Below are positions 6,991 to 14,144 of a DNA stretch of 40,998 nucleotides, one piece after another. Position 1 is the first letter of the stretch; each line of letters starts with the position of its first letter. The notes under the pieces are model-generated. The model worked only from the letters and a program-made list of their open reading frames with translations, made no database searches and was not told the origin of the DNA. A program made the translations under genes and the position numbers. Source of the DNA: Sulfolobus sp. UBA167 (GTDB lineage Archaea > Thermoproteota > Thermoprotei_A > Sulfolobales > Sulfolobaceae); assembly GCA_002495845.1 (NCBI GenBank), contig DAHF01000103.1, positions 20,755-61,752 on the forward strand, in the 5' to 3' direction.

Positions 6991-7896
6991 GTGTCAAGAG
7001 ATCTTCATGTATTTGAGGACTCAATTGACCTTTTAGAGGGTATGTGGCCAACCCCTCTCTTAAGGTTGAGAATAGGTAAGAACGTCTGGGGGAAACTAGA
7101 GTTCTATAATCCCTTTAGCCACAGCATAAAGGATAGAACTGCCTTTTTCCTTTTCAAAGAGGCAGTAAAGAAAGAAGCCAAATCCTTAACTGAGGCTACA
7201 TCAGGCAATACAGGAATAGCTCTAGCATCTATGGCAGCTTCCCATGGGATGAACTTCACTATGTTCGTTCCATCGTCCGCGTCAAAGGTGTATCCTTTCT
7301 TGGCGCAACTATTAGGTGCGGAGGTCTTTTCGGCAGGAGACAAAACGGCTGACTTGATACCTTTAGTTAAACAATATGCAGTTGTAACCAACGCGTTGAA
7401 CTTAGATCAGTTTAATAACCCTGCGAACGTCCTTGCGCATTATAATACAACTGCCAGAGAAATAGATGAACAGTTATCATCGCAAGGATTGAGGCCAGAA
7501 AGGATCATAGCTACTATGGGGACTGGAGGGCATTTGGCTGGGATTTCAAAATATTTTAAGGAGAAATATGGGGATGCCGTAGAAATCATTGGGGTTCAGC
7601 CAGCAGAAGGATCAAGGATTCCGGGACTGAAGAGACAAGACTTTTCACATAATTCACTTCTGAGCATGGCTAAGATAGATAAGGTTCTTGATATAACTCT
7701 GAACGAAGCTATAGAAGGTGTAAAGCTAATAGCCCGTTCTACAGGTATCTTGATAGGAATAAGCGCAGGCGCTACAGTTTCCGCATTTAATAAGGTTAAC
7801 GATGAGAAAGTAACTGTTCTCATATTCCCTGACGATGTGTTCAAGTACATAGAAATGCTGGAACAAATTTTAAAAGCAGAAGAGAACAACAAATAG
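6991..7896 (+). CDS. PLP-dependent cysteine synthase family enzyme
   Basis: 301 residues, GTG start preceded by gaggt at 6975-6979. Fold type II beta-family: the PLP lysine is K47 in NPFSHSIKDR (40-49), followed by TSGNTG (70-75), the glycine loop ATMGTGGHLAG (about 174-184) that holds the cofactor phosphate, and GISAGAT near the C-terminus. The family includes O-acetylserine and O-phosphoserine sulfhydrylases and cystathionine beta-synthases; the crenarchaeal members are mostly cysteine synthases using O-acetyl- or O-phosphoserine. Substrate cannot be told from sequence alone. Genes for sulfur carriers just upstream fit a sulfide or persulfide user. Confidence 0.85.
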   Translation: MSRDLHVFEDSIDLLEGMWPTPLLRLRIGKNVWGKLEFYNPFSHSIKDRTAFFLFKEAVKKEAKSLTEATSGNTGIALASMAASHGMNFTMFVPSSASKVYPFLAQLLGAEVFSAGDKTADLIPLVKQYAVVTNALNLDQFNNPANVLAHYNTTAREIDEQLSSQGLRPERIIATMGTGGHLAGISKYFKEKYGDAVEIIGVQPAEGSRIPGLKRQDFSHNSLLSMAKIDKVLDITLNEAIEGVKLIARSTGILIGISAGATVSAFNKVNDEKVTVLIFPDDVFKYIEMLEQILKAEENNK

Positions 7897-7899
7897 TTC

Positions 7900-8094
7900 G
7901 TGTCAGAGCTGATTGTAATTTTAAATAAGAAAGGAGATGTTTTAGATTTTTATCCAAAAGTTCCTAATATTTCTGATATTTTGGCTATGAAGCCGGAGGA
8001 GGTCTACGATGACGGCGAGTTAATAAGGTTGAGAATAGTAACTGACATAAATGAGGAGCATAAAGATAGCGCCGTCGCTTTACACACAGTCTAA
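7900..8094 (+). CDS. small hypothetical protein between cysteine synthase and kinase genes
   Basis: 64 residues from GTG 7900, three bases after the preceding stop. I do not recognise a family. It is acidic, begins MSELIVILNKKGDVLDFYPKVPN and has alternating hydrophobic strands (LIVILN, LIRLRIVTDI), suggesting a small beta-rich fold. No cysteines, no membrane segment. The last 44 bases overlap the kinase start in another frame. Tight packing between two clear genes argues that it is translated. Confidence 0.6.
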   Translation: MSELIVILNKKGDVLDFYPKVPNISDILAMKPEEVYDDGELIRLRIVTDINEEHKDSAVALHTV

Positions 8095-8722
8095 GATCGA
8101 GTGGAGAGATGGCAGGAAGATAGTTTCAAAGTGCTATTCTTCAGTTTTTGGTCTAAAATGGTTTATTATTTCTGGAATGTTCTATACGTTTCCTTATGCT
8201 TCTCAACCGTTGGAGAGGATGGGAAGGGAAATTGAGTTCTTCACCTTCAGGTGGAAGGGAATAGGAGTACCTAAAATAATCGACATGGATTACGATCGTA
8301 TATGCCTATTTAGAGAATTTATAGACGGAAAAGAGGTAGGCAAGGACAGGGAAAGTTTCGAATTAATTGGAAAAGCTCTAAGAAAGATACATGAAGCCGG
8401 TTTCGTCATGGGGGACACAAAGCTATCTAACTTCATGATAAAGGACGACGAGGTTTTCGTCATAGATGCAGAGCAGGCAATAAGGAATGCATCCAAGGAT
8501 TATATAGCATGGGACATTCTGGTCTTCCTTCTGTTCTCTAGCTTCGCCTTCATCAATGAGGTTAAGGAGTATAGGGAATGCATAAGGTCTTTCATGACAG
8601 GATATGAAATTGACAACGAAATAGCCTTGAAAATCACTGATATAAAAAACGTACCTTTGCTGGCCCTTTTTCCTCCATTACATTTGATTGAAATTAAGAA
8701 GATTAGCGCAGAGTTTCTATGA
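8051..8722 (+). CDS. atypical serine/threonine protein kinase (RIO/Bud32-like)
   Basis: 223 residues, smaller than most kinases. Seen: a C-lobe with GDTKLSNFMI (121-130), matching the HGDxxxxN catalytic loop with the initial His replaced by Met-Gly (D122 and N127 kept), then VIDAEQA (137-143) as the metal-binding DxG/DxE loop with D139, as in RIO, Bud32 and WaaP-type lipopolysaccharide kinases. The N-lobe is abbreviated; REIEFFTF (59-66) may supply the conserved glutamate. A hydrophobic stretch WDILVFLLFSSFAFI (154-169) is a buried helix or a membrane-peripheral one. It starts inside the preceding small gene, implying coupling. Substrate unknown. Confidence 0.75.
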   Translation: MRSIKIAPSLYTQSKIEWRDGRKIVSKCYSSVFGLKWFIISGMFYTFPYASQPLERMGREIEFFTFRWKGIGVPKIIDMDYDRICLFREFIDGKEVGKDRESFELIGKALRKIHEAGFVMGDTKLSNFMIKDDEVFVIDAEQAIRNASKDYIAWDILVFLLFSSFAFINEVKEYRECIRSFMTGYEIDNEIALKITDIKNVPLLALFPPLHLIEIKKISAEFL

Positions 8723-8888
8723 CTATCTTATCGTTGTCCTTCCTTGTTCTCACTTCTTGGTCAAGTATCCTAACTCCGCAGGCAGGACATTTATAAAAAT
8801 ACTTTATGGTCTTGCTGGAGTCGCCTAGCTCAGCTTCTACCAAGAACTCCATTTTTACTCTGCACCTTGGACAGTCAACTTCATCCAT
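8703..8888 (-). CDS. small zinc-ribbon protein
   Basis: 61 residues from ATG 8888. Two CxxC knuckles, CPRC (6-9) and CPAC (about 38-41), flank a beta region (KMEFLVEAELGDSSKTIKYFYK), the classic zinc ribbon used by RNA- or nucleic-acid-binding proteins and by transcription factors. A longer frame to 9011 exists but its extension runs into moaA; the TATA-like tcttatattt (minus, 8910-8919) is centred 26 bases before ATG 8888, supporting the short form as a leaderless gene. It overlaps the convergent kinase end by 20 bases. No specific function assigned. Confidence 0.78.
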   Translation of the reverse strand: MDEVDCPRCRVKMEFLVEAELGDSSKTIKYFYKCPACGVRILDQEVRTRKDNDKIVIETLR

Positions 8889-8927
8889 AGCGTGATTTTT
8901 AACTAGCGGAAATATAAGAGTATATAT
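8889..8927. promoter_or_regulatory. interleaved divergent leaderless promoters (zinc ribbon / moaA)
   Basis: The 39-base spacer holds a plus-strand TATA-like tttttaac (8896-8903), about 28 bases before the moaA ATG (8928), and a minus-strand tcttatattt (8910-8919), about 26 bases before the zinc-ribbon ATG (8888). Each TATA lies inside the other gene's promoter, so initiation complexes for the two genes should exclude each other. Confidence 0.55.
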
Positions 8928-9845
8928 ATGCTTGACAGATTCGGTAGACCAGTTGAAGACCTGAGGATAACCCTGACTCATACTTGCAACTTCAAGTGTT
9001 TCTTTTGTCACATGGAAGGTGAAGGAGATGCTGTATCCGGAGTGTCCAGACGTGGGATATTTAGGGTAACTGAGGTCTCAAAGGATTACGGAGTTAGATC
9101 GGTTAAACTCACGGGAGGAGAACCTACACTCAGGAGAGATCTGTTTGAGATCATCTCGGACATATCCTCTTTGGGATTAGAAGTTTCCATGACAACTAAC
9201 GGCTTTCTGCTGGCCTCAATTGCGGGGAAGCTAAAGGAGGCTGGCCTGTCGAGAGTCAATGTAAGCTTGCATGGGTCAGACCCTACATCTTTCAAGGCTG
9301 TGACAGGCGTTGATGCATTTCACAGGGTCGTTGAAGGGATTAAGGTCGCCTTAGAGAACGACCTCAGACCTTTGAAAGTGAACATTGTAGTTACAAGGAA
9401 GAACTTGAATGACATAGAAAATCTTCTTTCCATGGTAGAGGGGATTGGGGTAGACGAGGTTCACCTGATAGAGATGCACCCTGTCGGTCATGGAAGGGAG
9501 GCATTTGCTAACCATATATTTCTAAGGGACTTAGAGAAGAAACTGGAGAACCTATCAGTCAGGAAAGAGCTTAGGTCCAAACATATGAGGCCAAGGTACG
9601 TCATGAGCTCAGGTATGGTGATAGAGGTCGTCAAACCTTACGCTAATCCATTATTCTGCGCTGGTTGCAACAGAATAAGGTTGACCGCAGACGGAAAGCT
9701 AAAGACTTGTTTGTATAGAGATGAGAGGGTTATAGATATTTCCTCAGTGTTGGATGAGAGAGACGACGTAGCATATTCTTTAATAAGGTCAGCATTCGAA
9801 ATTGCGATAGCTATTAGAGAGCCCAACTTCAAATATAATTTATGA
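8928..9845 (+). CDS. moaA: GTP 3',8-cyclase MoaA (molybdenum cofactor step 1)
   Basis: 305 residues. Radical SAM enzyme that, with MoaC, turns GTP into cyclic pyranopterin monophosphate for molybdopterin or tungstopterin. Seen: first [4Fe-4S] motif CNFKCFFC (C20, C24, C27), SAM-binding KLTGGEPTLRRD, and the second cluster in the C-terminus with C244, C247 and C261 (FCAGCN..TCLY). Odd: the bacterial enzyme ends in a Gly-Gly needed for catalysis, whereas this one ends FKYNL; whether archaeal relatives share this I cannot tell here. The start is preceded by a TATA-like box and is probably leaderless. MoaC is at 31584-32030. Confidence 0.93.
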   Translation: MLDRFGRPVEDLRITLTHTCNFKCFFCHMEGEGDAVSGVSRRGIFRVTEVSKDYGVRSVKLTGGEPTLRRDLFEIISDISSLGLEVSMTTNGFLLASIAGKLKEAGLSRVNVSLHGSDPTSFKAVTGVDAFHRVVEGIKVALENDLRPLKVNIVVTRKNLNDIENLLSMVEGIGVDEVHLIEMHPVGHGREAFANHIFLRDLEKKLENLSVRKELRSKHMRPRYVMSSGMVIEVVKPYANPLFCAGCNRIRLTADGKLKTCLYRDERVIDISSVLDERDDVAYSLIRSAFEIAIAIREPNFKYNL

Positions 9846-10909
9846 ATATGCTCGGAAAACTTCAGAAGCTCCAGGAAGAGGACGGAGTAGACTGCGTGAT
9901 GATCACAGCAGAGCCTAATCTCTACTACTACTCTAACTTTGAAGGGGCTGGAGTACTAACCCTAAAGGATGGTAGGCTTACCCTAATAGTCCCAGAGCTG
10001 GAAAAGAACCGGGCTCTAGAAGTAAAAGGAGTAGATGTAGTAAGCTATTTTCCGTTCAAGATAACAGAGGACACGTTTGAAGGGTCTCTGACAACTGTGC
10101 TGAAGAGCGTTTTAGGGGGCTGTCGTAAACTTGGAGTCGATCTAGGATGGGTCAATGCACCTTCCTACCTCCAATTCAAGAGCTTAGTAAACGACATTTT
10201 TGACATCTCTGACGCTGTCCTGAACCAGAGATCGATAAAAGATGAAGACGAAATAGCAATGATAAAGGAGGCAGGTAAAATCACTTCGTCTGCAATGAAG
10301 GTCGGTATGGACAAAGTCTTATCAGGGAACGTCAGCGAGAAGCAGGTTGCGGGTTATATAGACATGACAATGAAGGAAGAGGGCGCAGAGGATTACGCCT
10401 TTCCTTCTATAGTAGCCTTCTCTGAGAACTCAGCTAAGCCACACCACGTCCCCTCAGATAAGAGGTTTGAGGTGGGTAAACCGGCAGTAGTAGACATAGG
10501 GGCTAAATATGGTGGGTATTGTTTTGACAGTACCAGGACTTTCATACCTTCACCGTTGGAAGAAGTGAGGAAGATCTATGAGATAGTCCTGCAAGCCCAG
10601 TTAGAGGCAATAGACCTAGTGAGAGATGGAGTTAAGGCATCAGAGATAGACATGGCAGCAAGGAAGGTGATAGAGAAGGCTGGATTCGGAAAGTACTTCG
10701 TCCATTCAACTGGCCACGGTGTAGGGATAGAAGTACACGAGAAGCCATACGTTTCATTTACATCAAAGGACGTGTTAAAGGAGAACATGGTAATAACCGC
10801 AGAACCCGGAATATACATACACGGCAAGTTCGGAGTCAGAATTGAAGATACTTTAGTCGTAAGGAAAGGGAAGCCTGAAGTGTTAGAAACCACTTATAAA
10901 CTCCTGTAA
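9842..10909 (+). CDS. pepQ: Xaa-Pro dipeptidase (M24 family)
   Basis: 355 residues. Cytosolic dinuclear-metal peptidase cleaving X-Pro dipeptides. The metal ligands are all visible: D218 (VVDIGAKYGGY), D229 (CFDSTRTF), H292 (HSTGHGVG), E321 (TAEPGIYI) and E335 (VRIEDTLVV). The N-terminal creatinase-like domain (1-125) with NLYYYSNFEGAGVLT is also present, as in dipeptidase rather than methionine aminopeptidase. Start ATG overlaps the moaA stop by four bases, so it is the second gene of that operon, without any obvious functional link. Confidence 0.92.
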   Translation: MNMLGKLQKLQEEDGVDCVMITAEPNLYYYSNFEGAGVLTLKDGRLTLIVPELEKNRALEVKGVDVVSYFPFKITEDTFEGSLTTVLKSVLGGCRKLGVDLGWVNAPSYLQFKSLVNDIFDISDAVLNQRSIKDEDEIAMIKEAGKITSSAMKVGMDKVLSGNVSEKQVAGYIDMTMKEEGAEDYAFPSIVAFSENSAKPHHVPSDKRFEVGKPAVVDIGAKYGGYCFDSTRTFIPSPLEEVRKIYEIVLQAQLEAIDLVRDGVKASEIDMAARKVIEKAGFGKYFVHSTGHGVGIEVHEKPYVSFTSKDVLKENMVITAEPGIYIHGKFGVRIEDTLVVRKGKPEVLETTYKLL

Positions 10910-10958
10910 TCTATAGAGGCATTAAAAACGGTAGTTAAATGTTCTGTAAAAAAGTATT

Positions 10959-10968
10959 AATTTTAAGG
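10959..10968 (+). promoter_or_regulatory. TATA-like box for folE
   Basis: aattttaagg centred about 25 bases before the folE ATG (10988), suitable for a leaderless transcript. It lies in the 78-base gap after pepQ, which shows folE has its own promoter. Confidence 0.5.
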
Positions 10969-10987
10969 AAGTACATAGTAGGTTACA

Positions 10988-11614
10988 ATGGAAAAGATAG
11001 AATATAAAGAGAAAGCTATAGAGGAGATATCAATTCGTGTCAAGGAAATCCTAGAGTTATTAGGAGAGGACGTGAACAGGGAAGGTCTAAGGGAGACTCC
11101 TACAAGGGTTGCAAAGGCACTTTATGAGATGACCTCTGGATTAAGGACGGACCCACCAGAGATAAAGGTGTTCAAGCTATCGGAAGCTGGAGACGTAGAA
11201 TATGAGGAAGACCAGCTCATCGTGGCTAAAGATGTGGGTTTCTCATCTTTGTGTGAGCATCATCTGCTTCCATTCATAGGCAAGGTCCATATAGCATACG
11301 TCGTTGGAAAAGGAGGAAAGGTAGCAGGGTTCAGTAAGCTAATAAGGATAACGAATTATTATGCATCCAGACCCCAAATTCAGGAAAGGTTAATTTCACA
11401 AATAGCCGATGCCTTGATGAACAGCGACGTAGAACCTAAAGGCGTTCTGGTCATAGGAAGTGGAGTGCATATGTGTTCCTTCGTTAGGGGCGTAAAGGAC
11501 AGGGAGGCAAACTTGGTATCCATTGCGACCAGGGGGGTTTTAAAGACAAACAGATCCTTGAGGAACCAAGCGATGAGGCTAATAGAATCATCCACTAAGC
11601 AAAACTTATTATAA
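10988..11614 (+). CDS. folE: GTP cyclohydrolase I (FolE, type IA)
   Basis: 208 residues. Converts GTP to dihydroneopterin triphosphate, first step of pterin (and, with other enzymes, archaeosine/queuosine) synthesis. Seen: GLRETPTRVAKA (33-44), zinc site C89 and H92 in CEHHLLPFIGKVHIAY, C163 in HMCSFVRGVK, and the substrate loop SRPQIQERL (127-135), which is RRLQVQERL in most enzymes. Most archaea use the unrelated MptA instead; a canonical FolE is a known feature of Sulfolobales. Window context includes beta-RFAP synthase and MoaA/MoaC, so pterin chemistry recurs here. Confidence 0.93.
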   Translation: MEKIEYKEKAIEEISIRVKEILELLGEDVNREGLRETPTRVAKALYEMTSGLRTDPPEIKVFKLSEAGDVEYEEDQLIVAKDVGFSSLCEHHLLPFIGKVHIAYVVGKGGKVAGFSKLIRITNYYASRPQIQERLISQIADALMNSDVEPKGVLVIGSGVHMCSFVRGVKDREANLVSIATRGVLKTNRSLRNQAMRLIESSTKQNLL

Positions 11615-11615
11615 G

Positions 11616-11640
11616 ATATTTATAAAATATGTTTTATACA
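11616..11640 (+). promoter_or_regulatory. promoter and palindrome of the HTH-binding-protein fusion
   Basis: A TATA-like atttataaaa (11618-11627) lies about 23 bases before the ATG at 11645. It overlaps a perfect inverted repeat TATAAAA-TATG-TTTTATA (11621-11638), which therefore covers the space between TATA box and start. A repressor bound there would block TBP or polymerase. The product's own winged-helix domain is the obvious candidate binder; this is inference. Confidence 0.5.
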
Positions 11641-11644
11641 CTAC

Positions 11645-12535
11645 ATGTCAAGCAAGAGGCTTATTTTGTCAATACTTAAGGAGAACGGAGGTTCCCTCCC
11701 TCAGTCCAAGCTTAGAGAGATCACTGGACTGTCCAAAAGCAGGCTTTCGGAGATTCTCTCTGAGATGGAGAAGGAGGGAGAGATTTCAAGGGAGAGGATA
11801 ATTGGGAAGAACCTCTCGGTCTCTTTAAGGAACTCGCTTAGAATAGGCATAATAAACGCCGCAGAGTACCCTTTCATTATTCCATTCTACAAGAATACGA
11901 AAGAGAAAGGCTACAACGTTAAATTGGAAGTGTACAGCGACGGCGTCTCCCTAACTAAAGATCTAGTTCTGGGCAAGCTTGACGTCGCTATGTCGCCACT
12001 TGTAACGCAGCTTTTCTTCAAAAGGATATTTGATAACATAGAGATTATCTCGGGCGGAGCTAAAGGAGGAGGGGGTATAGCTGGCCAGAGCTGTGGCAAG
12101 GTCGGCTCCACGTTCATTTCCAGTATGGAAGCTTGGACGCTAGAGTACTGTAAAGAAGCCGATATAGTGCACATGAAAAGCCCTACTGAGCTCATAGATA
12201 AGCTCAACAGAAAGGAAGTAGACGCAGTAGCTATCTGGGAGCCATACCTTACCATGTTAAAGAGCAGGGGTATAAAGGTGAATTACTTTGAACGCGAACA
12301 TTGTTGTACTTTAGCGATAAGGAAAGATGTGGCTAAAGCGGAGGAAATTAAAAGGATTTATGAAGATTCCTTCTCAGAGTTTCTCAGCTCAAAAGAAAGA
12401 TGGATAAGCGATTATTCGAATTTCCTTAATTTTGATTACAACATGTTGAGCAATGCAGTTCAGACTTATGAATTTGAGAGTTACATTGACCCTAAGGAGA
12501 TGCAGAAAATTCGAAAAATATCGATTTCCCTTTGA
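11645..12535 (+). CDS. winged-helix domain fused to a periplasmic-binding-protein-like domain (one-component regulator)
   Basis: 296 residues. Residues 1-60 are a winged helix (KRLILSILKENGGSLPQSKLREITGLSKSRLSEILSEMEKEGEISR in outline, typical of MarR/Lrp-type archaeal regulators). Residues about 66-285 look like a type 2 periplasmic-binding fold of the SsuA/TauA/THI5 sort: RIGIINAAEYPFIIPF, LVLGKLDVAMSPLVTQ, GGAKGGGGIAGQSCGKVGST and DAVAIWEPYLTMLKSRG. No signal peptide is present, so the binding domain is cytosolic and probably senses a small organic ligand. The ligand is unknown; the gene stands alone between folE and glnA. C70s-type cysteines in GQSCGKVG and EHCCTL may be relevant to ligand or metal. 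Confidence 0.72.
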   Translation: MSSKRLILSILKENGGSLPQSKLREITGLSKSRLSEILSEMEKEGEISRERIIGKNLSVSLRNSLRIGIINAAEYPFIIPFYKNTKEKGYNVKLEVYSDGVSLTKDLVLGKLDVAMSPLVTQLFFKRIFDNIEIISGGAKGGGGIAGQSCGKVGSTFISSMEAWTLEYCKEADIVHMKSPTELIDKLNRKEVDAVAIWEPYLTMLKSRGIKVNYFEREHCCTLAIRKDVAKAEEIKRIYEDSFSEFLSSKERWISDYSNFLNFDYNMLSNAVQTYEFESYIDPKEMQKIRKISISL

Positions 12536-12613
12536 TTGAGCGTAGAAGAGAATGTCGTAACGCAAAAATTATGTTTTTCCCTTTTTTAAAAAAATAAAGT
12601 CTTTTCCTTCCTT
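12536..12613. terminator. bidirectional T-rich terminator between regulator gene and glnA
   Basis: The 78-base convergent gap contains gtttttcccttttttaaa on the plus strand (about 12570-12590) and a reading of tttatttttttaaaaaag on the minus strand. Runs of T after the stop are the usual crenarchaeal termination signal, here serving both converging genes. Confidence 0.55.
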
Positions 12614-14026
12614 TTATGAATCCAAGTAGTAGTAGAGCTCCATTGGGTGTGGATACATTTGCAGGGTCTTAGCTTCTTGCCTCTTAAGGTCTATGTATGT
12701 GTCGATTATGGAACTACTGAAGACCGGTTTCAAGAACTCCTTGTCGCTTTCCAGCTCGTCGAGAGCCTCGTCCAAACTTCTAGGAAGCTCCCTTATTCCC
12801 TTGTCCCTTCTCTTCTCTGGGGTCAGGTGGTAAATGTTCTCGTCCACGGGATCGCCTGGGTCCATCTTCCTGTTAACCCCGTCCATTGCTGCCATTAGCA
12901 CTGCTGAGAACAGGAGATATGGGTTACATGAAGGGTCTGGAGCTCTATATTCGATCCTTTTAGCTTTCTCGATGCCTCTAAAGTATGATGGTACTCTAAT
13001 TATCGCACTCCTGTTACCTCTGCTCCATGCAGTGTACACGGGAGCCTCAAAGCCTGGGACTAGCCTCCTATAACTGTTTACACTCGGCGACGCTATTGCG
13101 GACAGCGCCCTAGCGTGATGGAGGACGCCTCCTATTACATACCTACCGGTCTGGCTTATCTCGGCGTACTCATCGTTAGGGTCGAACATCAAGTTCTTGC
13201 CTTCGTTACTCCATAAGCTGAAGTGAGTATGCATTCCTGTTCCGTTGTCTCCGTAAATTGGCTTCGGCATGAAAGTGGCAGTCAAACCATGCTTTGCGGC
13301 AACGTTCTTGGTGACGTACTTTAATGTTTGTACTTTGTCTGCTGTGTCGGTCAAAGTAGAAAATCTAAAGTCTATTTCTCCCTGACCTGCTGTCGCTACC
13401 TCGTGGTGAGTTGCCTCGATAGTGAACCCGAAGTACTTAACGAGAGTATCTACGATTTCCACCCTTACGTCCATTAGCTTGTCCACGGGCGGAGCAGGAT
13501 AATATCCTTCCTTGTATCTGATCATGAACGAACCGCTGTTGTCCCAGGGGGATTCCCTAGCGTGGACTTTATAACCAGTACCTGATTGAGGCGTTGCCAC
13601 GTCTAGGTCGACTTTATCGAAAAGGAAGAACTCTAACTCAGGGCCGAAGAAAGATTTGTATCCATGTTCTTGCTGAAACTTCTCTGCAGCGTTAGCCACT
13701 CCTCTTGGATCCCTTTCAAACCTTCCCTTTCCCCCACCCCAATATACGTCCGTGAGTATTCTCATGACTCCAGGGGACCAAGGTATTATAGACGCAGTCT
13801 CAGCTAACGGCATCAATACCATATCGCTTTCAAAGATCTCCGTGAAGCCTCTTATGCTACTTCCGTCGAGCTTTCCGAATCCAGCCTTGAAGCTTTCAAG
13901 CTCAACGTCCGTGGACGGTATAGTTATGTGGTGTAGCCTACCTGGTAAATCAGTAAATTGCAGATCTACCCATCCTATGTTGTTTTCTTTTATTAACTTG
14001 AGTACATCCTCTGCCGATTTTAGCAT
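12614..14026 (-). CDS. glnA: glutamine synthetase, type I
   Basis: 470 residues from ATG 14026 (473 from ATG 14035). Makes glutamine from glutamate, ammonia and ATP. Seen: N-terminal beta-grasp (WVDLQFTDLPGRLHHITIP), GFGKLDGSSIRGF, the metal-binding FFGPELEFFLFD, GQGEIDFRF, MHTHFSL for ATP and NSYRRLVPGFEAP, plus NRSAIIRVP and EYRAPDPSCNPYL. The loop NIYHLTPEKRR holds a tyrosine at the position adenylylated in enterobacteria, but no adenylyltransferase is near. Start: the TATA-like tttttata (minus, 14049-14056) is about 26 bases before ATG 14026 and only 17 before 14035, so the shorter form is more likely for a leaderless mRNA. Confidence 0.95.
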   Translation of the reverse strand: MLKSAEDVLKLIKENNIGWVDLQFTDLPGRLHHITIPSTDVELESFKAGFGKLDGSSIRGFTEIFESDMVLMPLAETASIIPWSPGVMRILTDVYWGGGKGRFERDPRGVANAAEKFQQEHGYKSFFGPELEFFLFDKVDLDVATPQSGTGYKVHARESPWDNSGSFMIRYKEGYYPAPPVDKLMDVRVEIVDTLVKYFGFTIEATHHEVATAGQGEIDFRFSTLTDTADKVQTLKYVTKNVAAKHGLTATFMPKPIYGDNGTGMHTHFSLWSNEGKNLMFDPNDEYAEISQTGRYVIGGVLHHARALSAIASPSVNSYRRLVPGFEAPVYTAWSRGNRSAIIRVPSYFRGIEKAKRIEYRAPDPSCNPYLLFSAVLMAAMDGVNRKMDPGDPVDENIYHLTPEKRRDKGIRELPRSLDEALDELESDKEFLKPVFSSSIIDTYIDLKRQEAKTLQMYPHPMELYYYLDS

Positions 14027-14048
14027 GCTCGGCATTATTGATGAAGAG

Positions 14049-14056
14049 TATAAAAA
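14049..14056 (-). promoter_or_regulatory. TATA-like box for glnA
   Basis: tataaaaa on the plus strand, read as tttttata on the minus. Centre about 26 bases from the second in-frame ATG (14026), which decides the likely start. Confidence 0.45.
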
Positions 14057-14144
14057 CTTTCATCACTATTTGAGTAAAAACTATTCAATTTCTTATGCAC
14101 GAAAAGACCGTGAACGTTAAAAAATGATGAAATTTATTTTAAGC

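Noticed and set aside
8889..9011. Longer N-terminus of the zinc-ribbon protein
   Set aside because: It would run into moaA, and the TATA element fits ATG 8888.
12647..13073. Plus-strand frames inside glnA
   Set aside because: Antisense shadows of a strongly conserved gene.
14120..14140. Box C-like atgatga (14124-14130) suggesting a C/D box sRNA
   Set aside because: No box D at a fitting distance, and no second C'/D' pair.
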